Shown here piece after piece: positions 44,708-55,433 of a DNA stretch of 64,000 nt (positions are counted from its first letter, which is position 1; each line of letters opens with the position of its first letter). The stretch is from Spongiibacter marinus (GTDB lineage Bacteria > Pseudomonadota > Gammaproteobacteria > Pseudomonadales > Spongiibacteraceae): the NCBI RefSeq assembly GCF_016906995.1, contig NZ_JAFBBD010000006.1, positions 186,001-250,000 of the forward strand, in the 5' to 3' direction. Position numbers and translations under genes: made by a program. Under the pieces are notes generated by a model. That model had not been told where the DNA came from. It made no database searches and saw nothing but the letters and a program-made list of their open reading frames with translations.

Positions 44708-45661
44708 ATGAAAGTCGTTAACTATTTACTCATACTCGCCAGCGTCTATGTGCTGACGGCCGGACCGACTCATGCCGCGGAAGATGATCACAGTGATGAT
44801 TCGCATGCGCACGGTGACATCGACGAAGAGCGCGGGGAGCACGAGGAGTCGGAAAGCACTCACGTGGAAATCTCCGCCGAGATGGCGGAGCAAGCCGGTA
44901 TCCGAAGCAAGGCCGCAGGCGCCGGCATCCTGGAGCGCACCATCAGCAGTTATGGCCGCCTTGCTCCCAATCCAGACGGGATTGCCCTGATCAGGGCACG
45001 CTTCCCGGGTCAGGTTACGAAAATCAATGCCAGTCTCGGTGACTCAGTCAAGGCTGGCGACCTACTGGCCAGCATCGAATCCAACGACAGCCTCCAACCC
45101 TACACTTTGCGTGCGCCTTTCGCCGGTACCGTTATCCAGCGCAACATCAACGTCGGCGAGCTGGCCGGGGAACAGGCACTGTTCACCATCGCCAAGCTCG
45201 ACCCGCTATGGGTGGAATTGAAAATCTTCCCGGGGCAGCGCCGCGAAATCGCACCAGGACAGCTGGTGCGAATTGACACCGGAGATGCCCAGCACGAGTC
45301 CAGGATCAGTCATATCGTGCCGCAGAACAGCGGCTCGCCCTACGTCATTGCCCGGGCAGAAATTGCCAACGCAGAGGAACTGCTTTCACCGGGTCGGCTG
45401 GTTTCGGCGAGCATCGTGGTAGAGCGTATCGAAGCGCCGCTGGTGATAGAAAATCGGGCCCTGCAGTTGCTCGACGAATCCCAGGTCGTGTTTGTGCAAG
45501 AAGGCAATAGCTTTGAGCCCCGGCCTGTCGAGTTGGGCCGCACGGATGGCCAGTTCACCGAAATACTTTCCGGCCTGAAACCCGGCGAACGCTACGTGGT
45601 GGAGAACAGCTATCTCATCAAGGCGGATATCGAAAAATCCAGCGTGTCAGACGACGATTAA
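44708..45661 (+). CDS. czcB: CzcB-like periplasmic adaptor (membrane fusion protein)
   Basis: 317 aa. A signal peptide (about residues 1-23) is followed by a His/Asp/Glu-rich metal-binding stretch (DDHSDDSHAHGDIDEE, about 25-50). Then come HlyD-type lipoyl halves (IRARFPGQVTKINASLGDSVKAGDLL; LRAPFAGTVIQRNINVGE) and beta-barrel domains (LWVELKIFPGQRREI). The alpha-hairpin between lipoyl halves is very short. It bridges CzcA and CzcC. 15 bases after czcC and 12 before czcA. Confidence 0.92.
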   Translation: MKVVNYLLILASVYVLTAGPTHAAEDDHSDDSHAHGDIDEERGEHEESESTHVEISAEMAEQAGIRSKAAGAGILERTISSYGRLAPNPDGIALIRARFPGQVTKINASLGDSVKAGDLLASIESNDSLQPYTLRAPFAGTVIQRNINVGELAGEQALFTIAKLDPLWVELKIFPGQRREIAPGQLVRIDTGDAQHESRISHIVPQNSGSPYVIARAEIANAEELLSPGRLVSASIVVERIEAPLVIENRALQLLDESQVVFVQEGNSFEPRPVELGRTDGQFTEILSGLKPGERYVVENSYLIKADIEKSSVSDDD

Positions 45662-48787
<3,126 letters not shown>

Positions 48788-48801
48788 TTGCATGCGGGTA
48801 G

Positions 48802-48842
48802 CCCGCTCTTGGCCGCCATTTGGCCGGGAGCGGGTCGTTTTC
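48802..48842 (+). terminator. Terminator-like hairpin after czcA
   Basis: Stem CCCGCTC 48802-48808 with GAGCGGG 48828-48834 and an inner GGCC/GGCC pairing, followed by TCGTTTTC. It lies 15 bases past the czcA stop, consistent with the end of the efflux operon. Confidence 0.6.
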
Positions 48843-48946
48843 GGGAAACAAATTTCGGCTTTGATTACCGGCCAGGAAATGCAGCCTTACCGACTGGCAA
48901 GCACGGTCAAACCGAGCGCATTTTTAAGGCTTTTTCCGCGTAGGTT

Positions 48947-49456
48947 TCAGGAAGACCCATCCAACTCGGCATTGGGATTTTCTTTTCGCAGCAAGCTTGC
49001 GAAAACGAGAAGCAATGCACCGAGGACAATTGCAATATCGGCAAGGTTGAAGGCTGGCCAGTGCCAGTCTCGCCAATAGAAATCGAAGGCATCTACAACA
49101 TAGCCGCGAAAGATCCGGTCAATCAGATTGCCCATGGCGCCACCGAGGATAAGACTGTAAGCGATGGCGTCTGCCTTATGACCTTTTTCACGGATCAGCT
49201 TGATCAGCACGATTGAGACCACCACCGCGATTCCGATAAAAAAATAGCGCTGCCAGCCTCCAGCATTTGCGAACAGACTGAATGCGGCACCGGTGTTCCA
49301 TAGGTGCACCCAGTTAAAGAACGGGGTCACCGCGATCGACTCGCCATAAGCCATTGTTTGTTGAACCAGCCATTTTACAGTTTGGTCCGATGCTGCTATC
49401 AGGCCGGATATGGAAAACAGGACGTACGGCGAGAGGTTGTTGCCAATAATGGGCAT
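48947..49456 (-). CDS. lspA: Lipoprotein signal peptidase (signal peptidase II), island copy
   Basis: 169 aa, four membrane helices. Catalytic Asp residues are in GNLIDRIFRGYVVDAFDF and FNLADIAIV, and the family motif WNTGAAFSLF is present. It cleaves prolipoprotein signal peptides after lipidation. It sits 3 bases downstream of the CDF transporter gene under a CadR/PbrR-like regulator. This matches lead/cadmium-resistance loci where an LspA (PbrC-like) is part of the resistance set. It is a cargo copy, distinct from the housekeeping ileS-linked lspA expected elsewhere. Confidence 0.92.
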   Translation of the reverse strand: MPIIGNNLSPYVLFSISGLIAASDQTVKWLVQQTMAYGESIAVTPFFNWVHLWNTGAAFSLFANAGGWQRYFFIGIAVVVSIVLIKLIREKGHKADAIAYSLILGGAMGNLIDRIFRGYVVDAFDFYWRDWHWPAFNLADIAIVLGALLLVFASLLRKENPNAELDGSS

Positions 49457-49459
49457 GCT

Positions 49460-50356
49460 TTAACCCTTGAGCGCCAGAATGCGCCTGGCACCGTTAAGCA
49501 CGACGAGCCCCGCGATGGTACCGATAATCAGATCCGGATAATTGGAGCCGGTCCACGCGACCAGAGCGCCGGCGGTGATGACCCCCAGGTTGATCACCAC
49601 GTCGTTGGCCGAGAATATCCAGCTGGCCTTCATGTGCGCTCCGCCCTCCCGATGTTTGGCTATCAGCAGCAGACAACTGGTATTGGCAATCAACGCGACG
49701 AATGCGATAGCCATCATCACCAGCGATTCAGGCTCACTACCGAACACAAAGCGTCTCACCACCTCTATGAGTACGCCAACAGCCAATATCAGTTGCAGCA
49801 CACCCGCAAGATGCGCGGCACGTAGCTGCATTTTCACGCTGTGGCCAACCGCATAAAGGGCGAGCCCGTACACGGCCGCATCGGCAAAATTATCCAGGGA
49901 CTCTCCAATCAGGCCGGTAGACTGGGCGATCAGGCCGGCTGTCATTTCCACCACGAACAGGACTGCATTGATGCCGAGCAACCAGCGCAGGGCCCCGGAT
50001 TCTTGCTTAGCAGAGGCTGCCGAGAACTCGGCGCCCTTGATGGTCTCGGGGTCGGCAGCGACGCTTTCCTGAAGCGAGGCACCTAGCTCCAAGGTCTTCA
50101 GTTTCGCGGTGACGGGCTCGACCGCGCCGTCATGCACGACCTTCAACCGGCGGTTCGACAAGTCGAAGGACAGCGCCCGAATCCCCTCAACGCCGTTCAG
50201 GGCCAGGCGAATCATGCGCTCTTCTGATGGGCAGTCCATCTTCGGCACGGCATAAACGCTGACCCATTCCCCCGACGCGTCGGAGGAGGCCTGCATATCG
50301 GTATCCGCCGCGGGCTTTACATCGTCGCCACAGGGGCCTCCGCAGTTTTTGCTCAT
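49460..50356 (-). CDS. Short CDF-type cation transporter with N-terminal degenerate HMA domain
   Basis: 298 aa. Residues ~30-100 form an HMA-like ferredoxin fold (EWVSVYAVPKMDCPSEERM) in which CxxC is replaced by CPSE. Six hydrophobic segments follow. TM2 carries SLDNFAD (DxxxD); TM5 carries SANDVVINLG (DxxxN, not the canonical HxxxD). The usual cytoplasmic C-terminal CDF domain is absent. It probably exports a divalent metal (Cd, Pb or Zn by context). Cotranscribed with lspA, divergent from the MerR gene. Confidence 0.82.
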   Translation of the reverse strand: MSKNCGGPCGDDVKPAADTDMQASSDASGEWVSVYAVPKMDCPSEERMIRLALNGVEGIRALSFDLSNRRLKVVHDGAVEPVTAKLKTLELGASLQESVAADPETIKGAEFSAASAKQESGALRWLLGINAVLFVVEMTAGLIAQSTGLIGESLDNFADAAVYGLALYAVGHSVKMQLRAAHLAGVLQLILAVGVLIEVVRRFVFGSEPESLVMMAIAFVALIANTSCLLLIAKHREGGAHMKASWIFSANDVVINLGVITAGALVAWTGSNYPDLIIGTIAGLVVLNGARRILALKG

Positions 50357-50389
50357 GATATGACTCCACTTGAATGTGATCGGGCTATC

Positions 50390-50420
50390 ATTTAAAACTA
50401 TATATCTGCTATAAGGTCAA
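50390..50420 (-). promoter_or_regulatory. MerR-type promoter for the CDF-lspA operon
   Basis: On the minus strand, TTGACC (50415-50420) and TTAAAT (50390-50395) are separated by 19 bases. This is the overlong spacer typical of MerR-regulated promoters. The spacer contains an imperfect dyad around CTTATAG ... TATAGTT. It lies in the divergent gap beside the CadR/PbrR-like gene. Confidence 0.6.
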
Positions 50421-50451
50421 TAGAGTAGAGAATCCGTTGCGGAGGAACCCG

Positions 50452-50877
50452 ATGCGTATTGGTCAATTGGCACAGTCGGTAGGGGTCGATACACAGACGA
50501 TCCGTTTCTATGAACGGCAGGGCTTGTTGCCGCCCCCTGATCGGCAGGAGAACGGTTACCGTATTTATAACGAGAAGCATGGTGAGCGGCTGGCTTTTAT
50601 TCGTCGCTGCCGGATCCTGGACCTGTCGCTCGCAGAGATTCACGAACTGCAGCGCTATCAGGACGACCCTCATCAGTCCTGTGCCGTCGTCAATGCCTTG
50701 CTCGATGATCACATCTCTCATGTGCGCTCGCAGATAGCCGCTCTACAGGCGCTTGAAAAACAGCTCGTTTCATTGAGAGCGAGCTGCAACGATGACCGTG
50801 AAGTTGCGGCTTGCGGGGTTCTTGCCGGCATCAGCGAAGGAAGCATGCACCCGCAGCAGGCTGAATCATCGGCTTGA
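50452..50877 (+). CDS. MerR-family Cd(II)/Pb(II)-responsive regulator (CadR/PbrR-like)
   Basis: 141 aa from the ATG at 50452, with GGAGG 6 bases upstream. N-terminal winged HTH (MRIGQLAQSVGVDTQTIRFYERQGLLPPP), then the dimerisation helix (VVNALLDDHISHVRSQIAALQALEKQL). The Cys triad typical of CadR/PbrR is present at Cys77 (HQSCAVVN), Cys112 (RASCND) and Cys121 (VAACGVL). It lacks the His-rich tail of CadR. It should activate the divergent CDF-lspA operon when metal is bound. Confidence 0.92.
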   Translation: MRIGQLAQSVGVDTQTIRFYERQGLLPPPDRQENGYRIYNEKHGERLAFIRRCRILDLSLAEIHELQRYQDDPHQSCAVVNALLDDHISHVRSQIAALQALEKQLVSLRASCNDDREVAACGVLAGISEGSMHPQQAESSA

Positions 50878-50917
50878 TAATGCTGGGGGCTACGCTATGC
50901 GCAAAGCCGGCCGCCTC

Positions 50918-51772
50918 TCACTGGCTGGGGCGGAACGGCTCGGCCAGCTGGGCCCAATAGTTTACAGGGTAAGGCTGTTCGCCCGCGATGCCGATCTGCC
51001 GACTCTCCCGGGGCGCCGCGTCGGGCTCATACCGGAAGGTTCCCATCAAACGGTCGTACAGGACTGTGAACAGCCCGAAGTTGACGTCGCCGTCCGCCGA
51101 GTTGGCATGGTGGAAGCGATGCACCTCGGCATTGGCGAAGACGTACTTAAACCCGCCCGTGCGGTAATCGGCGTTGCTGTGCTGGCACAACAGCGCAATG
51201 ACCACCAGGAACGGCAGAGTGATGGCTACCTCGAAGGGGATGCCCAGTAACAGGAGCGGCAGCACGCCCGAGCCAGTCTCAATCGCCTGGTGGACGGGGT
51301 GCTTCATCAAACCATTGAAGCCATACAGACGCCTGGGACTGTGGTGCACCGCGTGAAAGCGCCACAAGGGAGCGAAGCGATGACTTGCGTGATGTGCCAT
51401 TGCGATACCGAGGTCGAGGATCAGCGCGGCGAACACGACCTGCAAGGCGAATGGCCAGGTGTGCGGCCAGAAGTCCCCACCGAGCGCCGTCCAGGTGAGC
51501 CACGGCAGTAACCACAGTGCCGCCCGATTGAGGCTCGTGTTGATCAGGGCGTGAAGCCAGTCGCGCGCCACATCGTCGTGGGTGCGGTTCCAGTCGGGCT
51601 GGTAGGGAATCACCCGCTCGGCGAGGAAGGAAAAAGCAACGGCGCCGGCAAGCACGGCGAACATCGGCCAGACTCCGACGTTCGCTGACGCCAGCCAGAC
51701 GACTACGCCGCCGAAGCCAAAAAACAGCACGGGCCACGTCCCGTAGCGAAACAGTACTTTTGTGAAACTCAT
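50918..51772 (-). CDS. Sterol desaturase/fatty acid hydroxylase-family membrane protein
   Basis: 284 aa from the ATG at 51772, preceded by AAAGGAGA; a longer in-frame reading would overlap the divergent regulator. Several membrane helices and the His-box set of the superfamily: HALINTSLN, HHASHR, HAVHHSPRRLYG and VHRFHHAN, which bind a di-iron centre. The family oxidises lipids or small hydrophobic molecules. It is divergent from an AraC-family gene, which likely controls it. Its role within a metal-resistance island is unclear. Confidence 0.85.
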   Translation of the reverse strand: MSFTKVLFRYGTWPVLFFGFGGVVVWLASANVGVWPMFAVLAGAVAFSFLAERVIPYQPDWNRTHDDVARDWLHALINTSLNRAALWLLPWLTWTALGGDFWPHTWPFALQVVFAALILDLGIAMAHHASHRFAPLWRFHAVHHSPRRLYGFNGLMKHPVHQAIETGSGVLPLLLLGIPFEVAITLPFLVVIALLCQHSNADYRTGGFKYVFANAEVHRFHHANSADGDVNFGLFTVLYDRLMGTFRYEPDAAPRESRQIGIAGEQPYPVNYWAQLAEPFRPSQ

Positions 51773-51866
51773 GGCAGCGCATTCTCCTTTCCGTAATGAC
51801 AGCCTTTGTGAAGACACGGATAGAATGCGCTTGGCGGGCTCCCGAAGCTTGAATAAACTGGCAGCC

Positions 51867-52637
51867 ATGTACTCACCGACCTTTCATCTGTTCCTCTGGC
51901 CCCATCGGCTGCTTTTCCTGGGCCCGGCCTTCGATGCCCAACCCCATCGCCATCACGCGGCGCAACTCGCCCTGGGCCTGCACGACCGCTTGCGGGTCCG
52001 TGGCGGGCAGGACCAGCCGTGGCAGGAGGCGGCGGCTTTTTATGTGCCGCCGGATGTACCGCACGAGTTCGACGCCGGCGATACGCCCTGCGCGCTGCTG
52101 TACCTGGACCCAGAAGGCCGGGAGTGCGAGGACGCATGCCACCGATTCGGCGGTGGCCGAATCCGGCTGCTCGACAATCACGAGCTACCCCTTGCGACGC
52201 TGCAACGCCTTGCCAGCGGTGATGGCAATTCTCCCGATGCCGAACAGGCCTGCCGCGAGCTGCTGGGTCAGGGGGTATCCACGCTGCGGCGCAACCTGGA
52301 CCCGCGCCTGCAGCGCGCGCTGACGTGGCTGGACGAACATCTCGACGACGAGCTGGGAAATCGCGCGGTGGCTCACGCTGCCGGTGTATCCGAAAGCTGG
52401 CTGTCACACCATTTCGGAGATCGGGTCGGCGTGCCCATTCGCCGCTATGTGCTCTGGCGCCGATTGCGCCTGGCCATTGAGGCGGCCTTGGGTGGCGCCT
52501 CGCTGACAGACGCCGCGCATGCCGCCGGTTTCTCGGATTCGGCCCACCTGACCCGAACATTCCGCGATACCTTTGGAGTCGCCCCCTCGTTCTTGTTCGG
52601 AGACCGTCAGGCAATCCGAGCCCACTTTATAAGCTAA
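51867..52637 (+). CDS. AraC-family transcriptional regulator
   Basis: 256 aa from the ATG at 51867 (MYSPTFHLFLWPHRLL); upstream in-frame ATGs lie in the divergent promoter. A cupin-like N-terminal domain has a His-rich sensor segment (HRHHAAQLALGL; FYVPPDVPHEFDAGD). The C-terminal AraC DNA-binding domain has RAVAHAAGVSESWLSHHF and DAAHAAGFSDSAHLTRTF. It starts 95 bases from the sterol-desaturase-family gene and is a good candidate for its regulator. Confidence 0.85.
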   Translation: MYSPTFHLFLWPHRLLFLGPAFDAQPHRHHAAQLALGLHDRLRVRGGQDQPWQEAAAFYVPPDVPHEFDAGDTPCALLYLDPEGRECEDACHRFGGGRIRLLDNHELPLATLQRLASGDGNSPDAEQACRELLGQGVSTLRRNLDPRLQRALTWLDEHLDDELGNRAVAHAAGVSESWLSHHFGDRVGVPIRRYVLWRRLRLAIEAALGGASLTDAAHAAGFSDSAHLTRTFRDTFGVAPSFLFGDRQAIRAHFIS

Positions 52638-52782
52638 CCCAAAACTTCTGCCGACTGGTGAAATTTTCGGGCTAGCACATGACATTGCAAATCGAGGCAA
52701 GGCGCGGTTGCAGGGCTGGTGAACGGTACATATCAGCTCGAGTAACACGCTCTTGATATCGCGCGGGCGCGTTTTGGCAATG

Positions 52783-53430
52783 CTACCTGTTTTCACCGGA
52801 GCTGCCTTCGAGTCGCGGCTCGTGCCGCCACGCCCCGACGGCATCGCGCAGTACCTGGTAGGCGGTGTACAGGAACACGGCAGCCACGGCGCAGGCGACG
52901 ACGATATCCGGCCAGAAGGAATCGAGCGCGATGACCAGTCCCCCGGCGACTATGACCCCCAGGTTGCCGATCACATCGTTGCGTGAGCACAGCCAGACCG
53001 AGCGCATATTCACATCTTCGCCCCGGTGCTTCATCAGCAGGGCGAGACAGATCAGGTTGCCGATCAGAGCCACGCCGGCGACCGCCATCATCGCCGGGCC
53101 GATGGGCTGCGGTTCCCCCATCAGGCTGGCGACGATGGAGGCCACAATGCCGATGCCGAAGGCCAGCTGAATCAGTCCCTTCGCGAACGCGGCGCCGGCC
53201 CTCCAGCGTAGGCTGCGGGCGACAACAAACAGGCTTATGACGTACACCAACGTATCGCCGAGATTGTCGGCGGAGTCTGCGATCAGCGCCTTGGAGTCCA
53301 CCAATATCCCGGCCGTCAGTTCCCCGGCGAACATCAGGGCATTGATCCACAGAACGGCGTACAGGGTTTTTCGCCGCTCGCCAGCCGCCAGGTTATTCGC
53401 GGTTTCGTCGTCACAGCAGCCGCTGCTCAT
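52783..53430 (-). CDS. Short CDF-type cation transporter (no C-terminal domain)
   Basis: 215 aa. An N-terminal Cys-rich MSSGCCDDE and six hydrophobic segments. TM2 metal motif DSADNLGDT (DxxxD); TM5 motif SRNDVIGNLG (DxxxN). It ends shortly after the sixth helix, so the cytoplasmic CDF C-terminal domain is missing, as in the HMA-fused paralogue at 49.5-50.4 kb. This compact form recurs in proteobacterial metal islands. Substrate is inferred to be a divalent metal. Confidence 0.82.
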   Translation of the reverse strand: MSSGCCDDETANNLAAGERRKTLYAVLWINALMFAGELTAGILVDSKALIADSADNLGDTLVYVISLFVVARSLRWRAGAAFAKGLIQLAFGIGIVASIVASLMGEPQPIGPAMMAVAGVALIGNLICLALLMKHRGEDVNMRSVWLCSRNDVIGNLGVIVAGGLVIALDSFWPDIVVACAVAAVFLYTAYQVLRDAVGAWRHEPRLEGSSGENR

Positions 53431-53513
53431 CGTTTTACCTCCTGATCATCCTTGTGGCGGCTTACGAGCGTGGAGGATAACGCTGAAGTCCGCAGTGATT
53501 TCAGTCAAGAAGC

Positions 53514-53637
53514 TTGAGCCAGGTTGAGTTAGCCTGGATGGTCAAGTCCAGTCAATCGCGAATAGCGAAAATGGAAGCTGACGATTCAGGTGTGCCGATT
53601 GATACGTTGATAAGATCCTTGCTTGCATTGCTAACCA
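53514..53637 (+). pseudogene. Xre-family antitoxin/regulator fragment
   Basis: About 40 codons encode QVELAWMVKSSQSRIAKMEA then DSGVPIDTLIRSLLAL. This matches the middle of HigA-like Xre HTH proteins (QVELAxxxGSSQSRVAKMEAGD). The N-terminal half and the partner toxin are missing, and the frame then runs into the convergent transporter remnant. A decayed gene. Confidence 0.5.
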
Positions 53638-54588
53638 TACTCTCTGATCAAGCGCCGGGGTACCCAGCGCAGATATATCACCATGCCGAACAATTCGATC
53701 AGGGACTGGAAAACAATAACGACAGCGGCGGCCCGCCAGGCGTCCGGTAGAGAAAGTGCCAGCGGCAGCATGACGAAGGAATTGCGGGTACCAAGACTGA
53801 ACGTCAGCGTGCGGCCAACCGGTGGCGCAAGACGGAATATCCGGCTGAGAAGTTTGCCGACGACAGCAGCTGCCGCCAGGTACAGGATGAAGACCACCAG
53901 CACCGGCCACAACAGGGTGCCTTTTGCGACCACGAGGCTAACCTGCGATCCGGCAATCAGGAAGACCACCAGTGCCACCAACGGTACGGGCAGCCAACCG
54001 AGCTGATCGACAAGGTTCAGGGTCGGCTGGTGTCTTTCAGCCAATCGCTCGGTCAACCATGCCAGAATCAGGGGCACGATAATCAATCCAAAAAAACGGG
54101 CAGCAAATAGCTGCCGACGGCCAGCTCGATAGCCAGATCACCCATAAACAGCCAGATATACACGGGTAGTAGAACGAACTGGAAGATCAAAAGCACGGGT
54201 GCGGCCGCAATGGCTCGGGCACCATTCCCACCGCCCAGATAGGTAAAGCTGATAAACCAGTCCGTACACGGCACCAGCAGAACCAGCAGCACACCGAGGC
54301 GGATGGCGGGATCATCCGGTAGCAGTAGCACCAGGGCGCCAACGATCAGCGGCACCAGAATAAAGTTGCCCGTGAGTAGCGCGATCAGAAAACGGCGGTC
54401 GCGAAACGCCGGCGCCAGATGTGTCAGCGGCACCTGCGTGAAGGTGGTATACAGGAGCACACCCAGAACGGGCCACAACAACACCTCTCAATGCCCGGTC
54501 AGTCCCGGTGAATCCAGCCGATGGTCATGCCAGCCAGGATGCAGGCAAGATAGAGCCAGACCTGCTGCTTCTCAAGTTTTTCGCGCAT
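53631..54588 (-). pseudogene. Frameshifted SBF/ACR3-like arsenic-resistance transporter
   Basis: Three consecutive pieces of one ~310-aa membrane protein. The N-terminus starts at 54588 (MREKLEKQQVWLYLACILAG) and stops near 54498. The middle part (to 54083) has LLWPVLGVLLYTTFTQVPL and LLVPCTDWFISFTYLGGGN. The C-terminal part (from 54086) has IIVPLILAWLTERLA and TFSLGTRNSFVMLPLAL. The middle-to-C break is at a 7-T homopolymer that would read through with one more T. The first break needs more than a single change. It resembles the bile-acid:sodium/arsenite family. Probably inactive unless the breaks are assembly errors. Confidence 0.7.
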
Positions 54589-54803
54589 TGCGCTCCAATC
54601 GTGTTGTTAAGGGTTTGCGCCGCAGTTGTTTTACGGCTTTGCCTGTACAGTGTGCTGCCATCAGCGCTCCGTTAATCACGATCAAGATTATCACAAGCCC
54701 AATGACCAGGCCGGGGTGGGGTGATGGCGTCGGGGCGACCAGCAAATCCGCCAGGATGAAGACCTGGTTGGCGGAGACATCGTTTCGGTATCGTTCCCGC
54801 CCA
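54574..54803 (-). pseudogene. CDF-type transporter C-terminal fragment
   Basis: An open stretch without a start codon encodes RYRNDVSANQVFILADLLV then a membrane helix GLVIGLVIILIVINGALM and a basic tail. The NDV-SAN motif corresponds to TM5 (DxxxN) of the two short CDF transporters in this island, so it is the tail of a third copy. Everything upstream of TM5 is lost. Confidence 0.55.
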
Positions 54804-54890
54804 CGTTGCCGTTAGGTTCAACTCTATTCCTCATGGTTGGTGACAGCTTTGCCTATGGAAATCTTTCTTGTGGAAGCCGTAATCGAGAGA

Positions 54891-55433
54891 TCACGGACTT
54901 CCCCTGACGTTGAATCGTGCCTGTAGCGTATCCGGTGGCAAACAGCGTCCCTCGTCGTGGCAGGCCTGCACACGAACCGCGACGTTCAGGGGTTGGTCAG
55001 GGATATTGCCAGGCAACGCGGCCCGTAGGCTCGTGCCGTCGTCATAAACGGCCCAGGGTTCGCCGAGGCCGCTGTCGATCCAGCGTCCGGGCGGGTAGTC
55101 GATCTGCAGTGGCAGGGGATTGTCTGCGCTGGCGGTGATTTCCGTGGGAATGAGGAAGTCGAGGGAAGCGGGGTTGGCGTTGACGTGCCAGCCTTCGGCA
55201 ATGTGCAGAGTGACCTGCAGCCCACCTGCGCCGTCGCGCACGGCGCGGATGTCGACAAGGTCGGCTGTCGTGCGTACCTCATCGATGCGCGCTGTGTCAC
55301 TCTCGGCGTGCGTCGTTTCGGGCTCGCCGGACGGCCATTGCCAGACCAGCAACCCGCCCGCCACCGCCAAAGCGCCGAGGCCGGGCACCAACCAGCCGAA
55401 GACCCAGGATTTGTTCATGCGCATACGATTCAT
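54891..55433 (-). CDS. DsbD alpha-domain-like periplasmic thiol protein
   Basis: 180 aa. An N-terminal membrane anchor (about residues 9-32) is followed by an immunoglobulin-like domain related to the DsbD N-terminal (alpha/DsbC-like) domain: LQVTLHIAEGWHVNANPAS, FLIPTEI, and a C-terminal Cys pair in VQACHDEGRCLPPDT. Its ATG overlaps the stop of the DsbD-like membrane protein (ATGA). The pair reconstitutes a DsbD whose alpha domain is encoded separately and downstream of the beta-gamma part. Confidence 0.75.
   Translation of the reverse strand: MNRMRMNKSWVFGWLVPGLGALAVAGGLLVWQWPSGEPETTHAESDTARIDEVRTTADLVDIRAVRDGAGGLQVTLHIAEGWHVNANPASLDFLIPTEITASADNPLPLQIDYPPGRWIDSGLGEPWAVYDDGTSLRAALPGNIPDQPLNVAVRVQACHDEGRCLPPDTLQARFNVRGSP

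Noticed and set aside
51769-52614. 281-codon minus-strand open frame opposite the AraC gene
   Set aside because: Arg/Pro-rich translation typical of antisense GC-rich DNA; the plus strand encodes a clear AraC protein.
54303-54815. 170-codon plus-strand open frame over the broken ACR3-like gene
   Set aside because: Ser/Arg-rich antisense translation; the minus strand carries recognisable transporter fragments.
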